Source: Parashewanella sp965200795
GTDB lineage: Bacteria; Pseudomonadota; Gammaproteobacteria; Enterobacterales; Shewanellaceae
DNA: 64,000 bases
Direction of reading: 5' to 3'
Assembly: GCA_965200795.1 (NCBI GenBank)
Contig: CBDAVB010000019.1
Location: 1-64,000, forward strand
Part shown: one piece after another, positions 9,787-18,127 of the stretch
How positions within the stretch are numbered: position 1 is the stretch's first letter
Layout of the letters: each line of letters begins with the position of its first letter
Translations under genes and position numbers: made by a program
Notes under the pieces: model-generated
Database searches by the model: none
What the model was told of the DNA's origin: nothing
What the model saw: the letters and a program-made list of their open reading frames with translations, nothing else

Positions 9787-9859
9787 GTCGCGGTAGGAAT
9801 GAGTATTACTACTCACCCCCCGCACAGATCCGGACGTGCGCTACTAACGCATCCGGCTC
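9787..9859 (-). ncRNA. Group II intron domains V and VI
   Basis: On the reverse strand 9859-9826 forms a domain V hairpin that starts GAGCCGGATGCG, closes with GCGCACGTCCGGATC, and includes the catalytic AGC. It is followed by a domain VI stem (GGTGAGTAGTAATACTCATT) and the intron end. Domain VI should hold the bulged branch-point A. This is the ribozyme core that performs splicing and retrohoming. IS256 now separates it from the maturase gene by about 1.3 kb. Confidence 0.82.
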
Positions 9860-9874
9860 CTACCTCGAGTTCTG

Positions 9875-11167
9875 GGGTAGTGTTTAGAAATCTGTGTCAT
9901 TTCGGTAAAATGTCAAAAACAGGAATGACATAATGACTCAAAATTTCGATTTCAATAAAGCTTTAGAACAACTTCAATCAGGTAAAGGTTTAACTGGTGC
10001 GGATGGTGTTCTCACCCCTTTAATCAAACAACTAACAGAAGCAGCGCTTAAAGCAGAACTTGATCAACATTTAGACTCAGATCTTGAGCCCAATCGAAGA
10101 AATGGTTTTAGTAAAAAAACCGTTAAATCTTCAGTTGGCGAATTTGAGTTAGAAACGCCAAGAGACAGAGCCGGCAACTTTGAGCCTCAGCTTGTCAAAA
10201 AAAATCAAACTAAGCTCTCTGATGAAATTGATCGTAAGATTTTGTCAATGTTTTCAATGGGTATGAGTTATCGTGATATCAAATCTCATGTGGCTGATTT
10301 GTATGGTTTAGAGCTTTCAGAAGCCAGTTTGACGGCTGTGACCGATCAGCTTATTCCTCAGCTCAAAGAATGGCAGCAACGCAGTTTAGACGAGGTCTAT
10401 CCAATTATTTGGCTGGATGCGATTCACTATAAAGTCAAAGACAATGGTCGCTATGTCAGTAAGGCTATTTACACGATTCTAGGCGTTAATCTCGAAGGTA
10501 AGAAAGAGTTACTTGGCCTGTATCTTTCAGAGTCAGAAGGTGCTAATTATTGGCTTTCGGTACTGACCGATCTTCATAATCGTGGTGTTAAGGATATCTT
10601 AATTGCTTGTGTTGACGGGTTAAACGGTTTTCCTGAAGCTATTGCCAGCATTTACCCGGAGACAGAAGTTCAGCTTTGCGTAATTCATCAGGTACGCAAC
10701 TCAATGAAGTATGTGGCATCTAAGCATCAAAAGGCGTTTATGGCTGATTTAAAGCCGGTTTACAGAGCGACAAGTAAATCGGCTGCTGAAACGGCTTTAG
10801 ATGAGCTGGAAAACAAATGGGGTAGCCAGTATCCAATCGTTATCGACTCTTGGCGCAGAAAGTGGGAGAACTTGTCCGTTTACTTCAAATATCCAGAATA
10901 TGTACGTCGAGTGATTTACACGACCAATGCGATTGAAGCCGTACATCGCCAGTTTAGGAAACTCACCAAAACAAAAGGGGCATTTCCAAATGAAAACAGC
11001 TTGCTAAAATTGCTTTATGCGGGAATATTGAATGCCTCTAAAAAGTGGACAATGCCAGTCCAAAATTGGAGGCTAGCATTGTCACAATTTGCAATCCATT
11101 TTGAAGGCAGATTGGATAACGTATTAGAAATTTAGAATTTAGGCTGACACAGAATTTTGAACGCCCT
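9875..11167 (+). mobile_element. IS256-family insertion sequence, copy 1 (intact)
   Basis: Ends are imperfect inverted repeats (left GGGTAGTGTTTAGAAATCTG, right inward AGGGCGTTCAAAATTCTGTG). Flanks share AGTTCTG at 9868-9874 and 11169-11175, seven of eight duplicated bases. It sits in the last codons of the intron's maturase gene. A copy with an 11-bp internal deletion lies at 39879-41160. Confidence 0.92.
9933..11135 (+). CDS. IS256-family transposase (mutator type)
   Basis: A full-length 400-residue transposase. It has an N-terminal domain with LTEAALKAELDQHL, then the catalytic core with IIWLDAIHYKVKDNG (first Asp), ACVDGLNGFPEAI (second Asp) and TTNAIEAVHRQFRKLTK (Glu), plus the CVIHQVRNSMKYV signature of the Mutator superfamily. 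It is intact, unlike its near-twin at 39937-41128, so it could drive movement of both copies. The start is preceded by AGGAATGACATA. Confidence 0.95.
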   Translation: MTQNFDFNKALEQLQSGKGLTGADGVLTPLIKQLTEAALKAELDQHLDSDLEPNRRNGFSKKTVKSSVGEFELETPRDRAGNFEPQLVKKNQTKLSDEIDRKILSMFSMGMSYRDIKSHVADLYGLELSEASLTAVTDQLIPQLKEWQQRSLDEVYPIIWLDAIHYKVKDNGRYVSKAIYTILGVNLEGKKELLGLYLSESEGANYWLSVLTDLHNRGVKDILIACVDGLNGFPEAIASIYPETEVQLCVIHQVRNSMKYVASKHQKAFMADLKPVYRATSKSAAETALDELENKWGSQYPIVIDSWRRKWENLSVYFKYPEYVRRVIYTTNAIEAVHRQFRKLTKTKGAFPNENSLLKLLYAGILNASKKWTMPVQNWRLALSQFAIHFEGRLDNVLEI

Positions 11168-12674
11168 CAGTTCTGGCGTCAAACCTTGCTTCAGGATAAG
11201 GGTGCATAACTCTCGGGGAAGGGATAAAAATATTGCAATATTTTGAAAACCTTTCCCACGTCATCTTATTTCTTTGGCTTCGACGCCTTAACGCTTTAAG
11301 CCAAGCCCTCTTGAGTTCAAGTATAAAGAAACCTACTGAGTTCATGTTTAGAGGAACAGAGTAATAATTTAGATGACCTATTACTACCTTGTTCAACCAT
11401 CGTCCAGTTTGATGTATCTTATGATGAAGACGTTTCCCTTTCAGCTCACTTCTGATCCGCTTTAATTGCTTGATCAACCTTGTTCGCTGTGTTTTCCGTT
11501 TCACCATATACACACCTTTTCTTGATTTACCAACATAGTAAGTAAAACCAAGAAAGTTGAACGTTTCACTCCCCTTATTCTCTTTCGTCTTTTTCGCTTT
11601 CCAAGCAGTCTTCGCACCGAAGGCTAATAGCTTAGTTTTTACTGGATGTAATTTGAGTCCAAAACTTCCTAACCGCTCATGCATTAGCTCTAAACAGTGT
11701 ACAGCTTCTTCTTTTATTTCGAAACCAAGCACTGCATCATCTGCATATCTAACGACACTCACCTTTCCTTGGTAGTTTCGGCGAAGTGTATTTATCCAAA
11801 GATCAAAGGCGTAATGTAGGTATATGTTCGCAAGTAACGGTGATATCACCGCTCCTTGAGGTGACCCTAAGGACGATTTTTCTCTTTGCCCATTTGGGGT
11901 TAGTATTCCCACTTTTAACCATTGTTTGATTATCCTTAGCACTTTCTTGTCGCTGATCCGATGCTCAATAAATTTCATCAACCAGTCATGCTCTATTGTG
12001 TCAAAGAATTTTTGCAGATCTAGGTCCAATACCCAATTCACTCGGTTTCGTTTCAAGGCTACGGTAAGTGCGTCTAAGGCATCGTGTTGACTACGTTTAG
12101 GACGGAATCCATAGGAAAATCCAAGAAAGTGAGGTTCGTAAATTTGGTTTAGTATGGTCACTAAAGCTTGTTGAACTATTTTATCCTCTAAGCAAATAAC
12201 ACTTAGCGGTCGTTGAGTACCATCTCCTTTTGGAATGAAAACCCTACGTGCTGGTTTCGGTTTATATTTACCGCTATGGAGCCTGTAATTTAAGCTTTCG
12301 ATCCTTTCGGACAGACTGCATTCATACATTTTCCAAGTCATACCATCGCACCCAGCTGCTGAGTTTCGTTTTAGTAAGTAAAAACTGCCTCGCAGTAAGT
12401 TTTCATTGATGATTGAAAATAGATTATTAAAGGTTTGATCTTTATTCTTGATTGCTATTTGACGCACAGCTAACAGGCGAAACGTCGTAGTTGTCCAGCT
12501 CTGTGTCTGGCTACTGGCGCACTGTGAACTGTTCCTCTTGGTTGAAGCCCTTTCCTCCGCCAACTCCGCTATATCATTTGATACATTGTTCGCTGGTTTC
12601 TTCAGTACTATGGCTTCATCCGACTTCCTATTTATCATTAGACTCTTCCTTTCGGCTTTGTCTAATAACACCAA
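11139..12674 (-). CDS. Group II intron reverse transcriptase/maturase
   Basis: About 499 residues if translation begins at the ATG at 12638, preceded by AAAGGAAGAG; an upstream frame extends it by 12 codons. Residues about 80-330 form the reverse transcriptase fingers-palm with FIPKGDGTQRPL, LDLDLQKFFDTIEHDWL and the catalytic VVRYADDAVLG. The C-terminal region carries the maturase (X) domain. No HNH endonuclease follows. The protein splices its intron RNA and copies it into DNA targets. The original C-terminus (RFDARTRGRS-) is lost: IS256 replaces the last residues with GVQNSVSA and supplies the stop. Confidence 0.9.
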   Translation of the reverse strand: MVLLDKAERKSLMINRKSDEAIVLKKPANNVSNDIAELAEERASTKRNSSQCASSQTQSWTTTTFRLLAVRQIAIKNKDQTFNNLFSIINENLLRGSFYLLKRNSAAGCDGMTWKMYECSLSERIESLNYRLHSGKYKPKPARRVFIPKGDGTQRPLSVICLEDKIVQQALVTILNQIYEPHFLGFSYGFRPKRSQHDALDALTVALKRNRVNWVLDLDLQKFFDTIEHDWLMKFIEHRISDKKVLRIIKQWLKVGILTPNGQREKSSLGSPQGAVISPLLANIYLHYAFDLWINTLRRNYQGKVSVVRYADDAVLGFEIKEEAVHCLELMHERLGSFGLKLHPVKTKLLAFGAKTAWKAKKTKENKGSETFNFLGFTYYVGKSRKGVYMVKRKTQRTRLIKQLKRIRSELKGKRLHHKIHQTGRWLNKVVIGHLNYYSVPLNMNSVGFFILELKRAWLKALRRRSQRNKMTWERFSKYCNIFIPSPRVMHPYPEARFDARTEGVQNSVSA

Positions 12675-13018
12675 ATTTATTGGCTAAAATAGGATCTCCC
12701 AAGTTCCGTACATTGAATGTATCTGCATGCATAGGGTCTACGACCCCGAGAGGCACTTTGCAAGGCTCGCCTCTAGCGCCTTGAAAGTTATAGACTTCTG
12801 CATTGGTTAACAACATCGTCGCCTCCAAATTGGTGATTACGTGGCTCAATACCTAGCCTACAGACACCCCTACTAACACTTCACTTTGCCTGTTACCAGT
12901 GCAATGCGCATAGCTCGGGGACTAGGCGAGTGGCTAACTCTTTCCTAGAAGGGACTTTCACCCTATATTCAAATGCCAGCTTTCTTGGCGTTCTAACCAT
13001 TCACCAGCGTGGTATTGA

Positions 13019-14448
13019 CTAAACGCTGGTGAGGTTGAACACGTCTGGGTAAGGTTTTCTTTCTGTTACAGCGGTAACAATTTTAGTGATGGTATCCAGT
13101 ACCGATTTGCCTCTTTTTTTGCAGGTTTCAACTACAGACAGCACCCGAGAGCGGAACTTATCCCCTCTATCTGAACTAGTACCGAAACAGTTTTTTCGCA
13201 TGATAACAGTTCCTCTAATGCACCTTTCCGCTTCATTATTGGTTAAAGGTGTTCCTTTATGAGTAACGAATACCCATAATCCTGTTTCATGCTTCAATAA
13301 ATGCTCACAACGACCTGAATAACGAGCTGATGGCGTAGAAGCTCCTTTTTCAAGCAGGGTAGTAAAACTTCTTTTTAGTCTCTGCATTCGCCTCAGCCAG
13401 AGTCGTTCGCTCAATTCATCTTGCTCAAATCTATGTTGAGTTCTAAAAACCGTTTTCAGTAGTAAAACTAATTTGGAACCAATCAGAGCCGTTAAGCCAC
13501 CTCCTGAAAAATCAGCCATTTGCTGAAGATTTCTTTGAACGTGAGCCAGACAGAGCTGATGTTTTTCTGGGTTGATAAAGTTGTATGCAGCGTATTGATC
13601 GGTGATCACAATATTATCTTTGCAATCACCAAGTATGTGTTTTGCGCTTTCTTGGCTTCTTGAGTAGCGAATGGTCTGAAATACGGCATCTTGTGAAGAT
13701 ATAAGCCAGCACCAACGTGTGCCTTGTTCATCATTGCGAGAGTGAGACGTTTCATCACAATGAACGTAAAGCGCTTTATGTATATGCTCTTTAAGGCTTT
13801 GATGTATAGGCGTAAGCATCGAACTTACTTTTCCTTGAGCCTCTGATATTGCCCCAGTAGAGAAAGTGTCGCCATATTGATCCAGCAATAATTGACGAGT
13901 TTGAGAAACGCTAAGATGATATTTACCTGCCAATACAGCAATATGACTCATCAAGCGAGCACCAATTTGCCCTTTGGGAGCCGTTTCAGGTAATTCCCCT
14001 TTATACACTGCATTACAGTGTTGGCATTGACCGTGAAAGATTTGATATTCGGTGATCTCAAAAGGCATTTTTGGTAGTTCAAATACCTGATGGCGACGGC
14101 TACAGCGAGTATTGATTTTTATTTCGTGCTGACAGACAGAGCAGCAAGCCTGTGGTTTGCACTCAATTATCTTATCGTTATCACCAAGTTCAGCTAGTGG
14201 TCTTCTGTGCCCCGTATGGCCTGGCTGAGCGCCAATCTTATTTCGACTACGAGGCGTTTGAGCTTTTTTCGCTCGGCCTTCGCCTCAGGAGTGTCCGAAG
14301 AGGGTGATTTTGATGAGTTTCGAGAAGACTGCTTTAACTTATCCTCATAATCCCGAAGCTTTTGCCATAACTCCTTAATGAGCAAATTAGCTTCTAATAA
14401 ATTTGAGGGTTGGGGCGCATTTTTCTCGTAGAGTTTTTTCTTTTTCAT
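13019..14448 (-). pseudogene. IS66-family transposase (TnpC-like) with a -1 frameshift
   Basis: The N-terminal frame starts at the ATG at 14448 (MKKKKLYEKNAPQ) and shows the IS66 leader coiled coil and KQSSRNSSKSPSSDTP. It then runs out of frame near 14275. The -1 frame continues perfectly (AKKAQTPRSRNKIGAQPGHTGH, a Cys-rich zinc finger, then the catalytic domain from 14068). The catalytic residues are in YVHCDETSHSR, IVITDQYAAY and NNEAERCIRGTVIMRKNCFG. The frame change falls at A-AAA-AAG (GCGAAAAAAGCTC), a sequence known to promote -1 slippage, so it could be a real break or a translated frameshift. No IS66 TnpA or TnpB partner is present, as in single-gene IS66 relatives. Confidence 0.82.
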
Positions 14449-14545
14449 GTGTACATAAAAGCACCATGAAACGATCAATCAAGCAACAATATCAGATCAA
14501 TTGACTTGCCTCACAAAAAACAAGAGTGGCTTGGTGAATGGTTAC

Positions 14546-14783
14546 CTTAAATGCGATATCTACTTTGCGAAGCCTTATCATTCATGGCAGAGGGCTTAAT
14601 GAGAATACCAACGGATTACTGCGGCGTTTTTTCCCGAAAGGCATGGCTATAGGCTCGGTAAGTGAGCAAGAAATTAAAAATGCGGAATTTTCGATTAACA
14701 CAAGACCGAGAAAAGCGTTAGACTATCTCAGTCCTTACGAATTTTTAACAGGTAAGAGTGTGCCGCTTATTGCTGAGATCTAG
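14546..14783 (+). pseudogene. IS30 transposase, 3' part
   Basis: After the second CTTAAATG copy the IS30 gene resumes: KCDIYFAKPYHSWQR in one frame, then, after a small deletion, GLNENTNGLLRRFFPKGM and NTRPRKALDYLSPYEF in another, ending at the TAG at 14783. The catalytic Glu region is included. With the deletion and the one upstream the gene is dead even if the insertions were removed. Confidence 0.87.
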
Positions 14784-14968
14784 GGCGCATACCCTGAGGC
14801 ATGAACGAAGCGTCAGGGATCCCGCGCCTCCTTTCGTAAGGCACGGTTTCCGCAGCCGCGAGAATTTAACGTCATCGCGCGTACTGTCAGCGGGAACGGC
14901 GGAAAGAGCCCCTTAAAAGCTGAGGTCATCATCCGGCTCCGGCTCTTTCTCCGGCTTGGTATCAGGAA

Positions 14969-17900
14969 TCAGGAGCGGGCGGTTACTTCGAGGTAATATT
15001 GCTGAAATTGACTTTGCAGTATTACTGAGCGCAGTGTCCTGCCGTCTTTAAGTTTCGTATCAAAATCCGTTCCCGGGCACCTTATGAGGGTCTTAATAAC
15101 CCAGTCTGTTGCCGTGCTTTTTTTGTTCAGGCACATTGTTAACGCATGTTCCTTCTGACTTGTCAGCAAGTTGACGTCAAACTTTCCATGCGTGATAAGC
15201 TTATGGGCGAGTCTGAAATCCTCACAATAAATCGCGCAGTGCAGCGCTGAAAATTTCATTGTTTTTAATTGTTCATTTAAAATGTTGTCCGGCAGTTTCA
15301 CGGCCAGAAGAAAATTAACAATATTTGTCGCGCCGAAAGCCACCGCGGCATGCAGATACGGGAGAGGGTCACGGAGCCCTTCAATGTAAAACACCGGGTA
15401 ACCGTCCTTTCTGTTTATCAGCCCGTTTTCATAAAACTGCTGAAAATATGAAAGCTTATCCCGCTGAATAAGCAGTTTCACAATTACGTCATATTTTTTT
15501 ATCCCCTGACTATCAGCTCTCCCAGGCCGCCCGCCGTCATCAGCTTCTTTCTTAAGCCGCTTAATTAAAGCCGTAAAATCAATATCCTTACGGTATACCA
15601 AGCCCTTGATACATTCCGTTGCCTTTGCGGTACATGTATCCAGGCAGGTTGATATCGCATGCTCACCATCATCCGTCAGCGAATTGACATTCAGATCCGG
15701 ATTATTGATCAGCTTCAGAGCAAGCGTGTATTTCCCGGCGAGAACGGCGAAATGCAAAACTGAAAGCCTTTGTTCCTCTGTCCGTTCATTTATGTCCGTA
15801 ATTGCCGGCCTCTTAGCGAGAATATAATCAACGGCATTCTCAGCCCCGTACAGAACCGCGGTGTGAAGGCAGGGAAGGTAAGTGTCTTTAACTCCTGACG
15901 GCATTAGTCTCAAGCCGGACACATTAACACGATTTACAAACCCGGCGTCATATAAGACTCTGAAATACGGAAAACCGGCCGGATGAAAAATCATCGCTGT
16001 CAGCCATTCAGGGTTATCCTCACCTTCAGCATGAACCCGTTTAAAATGCTCAAAAAAATCAGCCGGAGAAAACGCACGATATAACAGCGCTGATTCAAGA
16101 ACGCCGAACTGATTCAGACTCACTTTTAAAGCTAACAGCCTCATACTCAGCCGCGCAAAACCAAGCCCGAATATGAGCCTGTTAATAAAATCATTTCTGA
16201 CCGCTGACGAGTCAATAAGCATCAGTACGGGCAGGTACGTTTCAGGTTTACCGGTTATGACGTCACGAGCCAATTGTATATAATCTTCTAACCGGCGTGA
16301 ACTGACATCAAGGACATTCAGAGACAAAAAATCACCGAGCTCCCTGATGGTAAACGGTGTTAATACGGCAGCGGAAAAACACCTCAGTAAAGCCTCCTCA
16401 TCCCAGTCCGCAAACCGAATTTTACTGATTGCGGCAAGTGTCACCGGTTTTTTCGCTCCCTCCTCCTCAATCCAGAAATAACTTACCCCGTGAGTGTAAA
16501 TGAAAAACTTATCAGGCTCGGCCTTTGGTAATTGAGCGCGGAAAACGGGAATGCTCTGTAATGTATCCCCGGCGATAGTTGCCTGTAAGCCTGATGCGAC
16601 AGTCACCCATAAGTTATGCTTATAGTTAGACTTCAGAACATATCCGGCGTTCTCATCCGTGAAAATCTCAAACACTTTCAGCAGACTGTTCTCTAACTTT
16701 ACGTACTTTCCGGCTGACTCTCTCAAAGAAGTATCAAGATTATCGGTGTTCTCAGCAGTAAAAAGGTGCTGAGGCCACGCGTCCTCCCGTTCAACGGAAG
16801 ATGAACGCCTCAAAGTCGAAGATATACGCCGGCGGATCTCGTCTCTTTGTTTTGTCGTTTTCGCCTCTTTCTCTTCTTTCTCTTCTTTTGCCGGCGGTGT
16901 CGCTCCGCCGGCTTGTGTCTGTTTTGTCTCTTTCGTTAATTCCAGGGCAAACCAATCGGTCAGCTCATCTAAAACAATAGGCGAATGTCTTTCTGTTAAA
17001 AACTTCTGAATGAGAATACCGCTTTTATGACCCGCGTAAATATCAAGCGCCGCCGCCAAAACGTCCAGGACAGGCTGAGTAATATGAATAATATCGACTT
17101 TCTTTGTCCCGGCGTTAAGCGCGGCGGTTAACGCCGCGTCGGTCTGCTCAACAATATATTCCGTCATTTTAAAAACGCTCAGAGCCCGCCATAATTTTTT
17201 GTCTACTCCGTCACAGAACTTCCGCTTAAAACCACAGCCGGACTGAATATCCGGCGGCGGGGGGAAGCCGTATTTTTCCGCGTACATTTTTTTTATATTA
17301 TTAACCGCGTGCCTTTCATTGCCAGCGTACAGTTTTCCGGCGCTGATAAACGCTTTGAGATGCTGAGTAATGACCTGAGTAGCGATATCCTCACGTAAGG
17401 CGGTTAAAGTCTGAGACTGCCCTAAATAAGGTATCCTGAATTCCCGGAGTCCCTCGGAAACGGCTGTCTGGATACCGCCAACGCATCCCCCGATACTGAG
17501 AATAAGATTTCTGTAAATCTCCTTGATTTTCAGATAAGAATTGGTTAAATCCTCCGCTTTTACCGACTCGTCAAGTCGTATTACAAGCTCATGGAAATCA
17601 ACAATCAATGTATTTAAAAATATCTTTCTGAAATGCTGAGCTTCACCGGCGGGAATAACCCTGTAGTCTTTATACTTGAATAAATGTTTATAGAATTTTT
17701 TTAACCAGGATATAATATGCTCATCAGCTGTATCATCCGCCAGATACGATAATTTTTCGAGTTTTGCTATATCTTCCTTAATGACCGCTTTTATTGCTTC
17801 AAATTCACCGGACCGCGAAAGAGCGGTAAGCGCCCCGTCGGTCGAAAGGCGGAGCTCCTCATTCCGGTATTTGCTGACATCAGCGCTGTCCCGCTCAGGG

Positions 17901-18007
17901 ATCTGACTCACGTCCGCGATGTAATATTTGCCGAAATGGCTGTCCGTGGCGGGATTCGGGTTTATGCAAATAGCCATCGGGTGCGGTTCTCCTGAGAAAG
18001 CATACAA
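14969..18007 (-). CDS. Large ankyrin-type protein, effector-like
   Basis: 1012 codons; the likely start is the Met at codon 11 (MAICINPNP). The first 450 residues are helical with no recognised domain and include a low-complexity charged linker (EEKEEKEAKTTKQRDEIRRR). Residues about 500-560 hold a module seen in two other proteins of this window (SYFWIEEEGAKKPVTLAAIS, then DWDEEALLRCF and FTIRELGDFLSL). From about residue 680 there are degenerate ankyrin-like repeats (LPCLHTAVLYGAENAVDYIL, SVLHFAVLAGKYTLALKLI, LPYLHAAVAFGATNIVNFLL, SALHCAIYCEDFRLAHKLI). No signal peptide or membrane span. A frameshifted paralogue lies just upstream at 18128-19871, so this pair arose by tandem duplication. Host-directed function is inferred from the ankyrin content and genomic setting. 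Confidence 0.8.
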   Translation of the reverse strand: MYAFSGEPHPMAICINPNPATDSHFGKYYIADVSQIPERDSADVSKYRNEELRLSTDGALTALSRSGEFEAIKAVIKEDIAKLEKLSYLADDTADEHIISWLKKFYKHLFKYKDYRVIPAGEAQHFRKIFLNTLIVDFHELVIRLDESVKAEDLTNSYLKIKEIYRNLILSIGGCVGGIQTAVSEGLREFRIPYLGQSQTLTALREDIATQVITQHLKAFISAGKLYAGNERHAVNNIKKMYAEKYGFPPPPDIQSGCGFKRKFCDGVDKKLWRALSVFKMTEYIVEQTDAALTAALNAGTKKVDIIHITQPVLDVLAAALDIYAGHKSGILIQKFLTERHSPIVLDELTDWFALELTKETKQTQAGGATPPAKEEKEEKEAKTTKQRDEIRRRISSTLRRSSSVEREDAWPQHLFTAENTDNLDTSLRESAGKYVKLENSLLKVFEIFTDENAGYVLKSNYKHNLWVTVASGLQATIAGDTLQSIPVFRAQLPKAEPDKFFIYTHGVSYFWIEEEGAKKPVTLAAISKIRFADWDEEALLRCFSAAVLTPFTIRELGDFLSLNVLDVSSRRLEDYIQLARDVITGKPETYLPVLMLIDSSAVRNDFINRLIFGLGFARLSMRLLALKVSLNQFGVLESALLYRAFSPADFFEHFKRVHAEGEDNPEWLTAMIFHPAGFPYFRVLYDAGFVNRVNVSGLRLMPSGVKDTYLPCLHTAVLYGAENAVDYILAKRPAITDINERTEEQRLSVLHFAVLAGKYTLALKLINNPDLNVNSLTDDGEHAISTCLDTCTAKATECIKGLVYRKDIDFTALIKRLKKEADDGGRPGRADSQGIKKYDVIVKLLIQRDKLSYFQQFYENGLINRKDGYPVFYIEGLRDPLPYLHAAVAFGATNIVNFLLAVKLPDNILNEQLKTMKFSALHCAIYCEDFRLAHKLITHGKFDVNLLTSQKEHALTMCLNKKSTATDWVIKTLIRCPGTDFDTKLKDGRTLRSVILQSQFQQYYLEVTARS

Positions 18008-18127
18008 AACGCTCGCTGCGGTGCTTTTCCCGCTTACAACACGCGGGAATGACGCGGACTCAAAAGGTGATCTTTCTGTAAATCAGGGTGAATGTGACCA
18101 TTGAACTCACGTTAACTTAAGCTCATG

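Larger units (their letters stand above)
9787..12993 (-). mobile_element. Group II intron (retroelement), interrupted by IS256
   Basis: The reverse strand shows a 5' RNA region (12993-12640) with GGGTGAAAGTCCC-like domain I sequence, an open frame for a reverse transcriptase/maturase, and at the 3' end a clear domain V and domain VI ending in GAC. Boundaries come from restoring the IS66 terminal repeat: the 5' exon ends GAATGGTTA and the 3' exon starts CCATTTAAG. The first intron bases by this rule are GAACGCC rather than the usual GTGYG, so the 5' boundary may be off by a few bases. IS256 occupies 9875-11167. Confidence 0.8.
9786..14545 (-). mobile_element. IS66-type element carrying a group II intron
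   Basis: The element is flanked by the 8-bp duplication CTTAAATG at 9778-9785 and 14546-14553, the duplication size of IS66. The right end reads TGGTGAATGGTTAC at 14532-14545. The matching left end TAACCATTCACCA sits not at 9786 but at 12994. The 3.2 kb in between is a group II intron inserted one base from the element's tip, itself split by IS256. Removing the intron restores G plus TAACCATTCACCA directly next to the target duplication. Confidence 0.85.
7438..14784 (+). mobile_element. IS30-family element split by nested insertions
   Basis: Left similarity to the IS30 fragment at 3619 begins near CTTAGATCC at about 7438. The right end, TTGCTGAGATCTAGG at about 14770-14784, resembles the inverted left end and overlaps the transposase stop, as in IS30. 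Between them the transposase survives in three pieces (7539-8076, 9598-9785, 14546-14783). They are separated by an IS5-type element and by an IS66-type element flanked by CTTAAATG duplications. Joined, they restore about 318 codons, close to IS30 size. End positions are approximate. Confidence 0.8.

Noticed and set aside
12491..12849. Open frames on both strands at the 5' side of the group II intron
   Set aside because: They overlap the intron RNA region and maturase start and show no protein family; the sequence is explained by the ribozyme.
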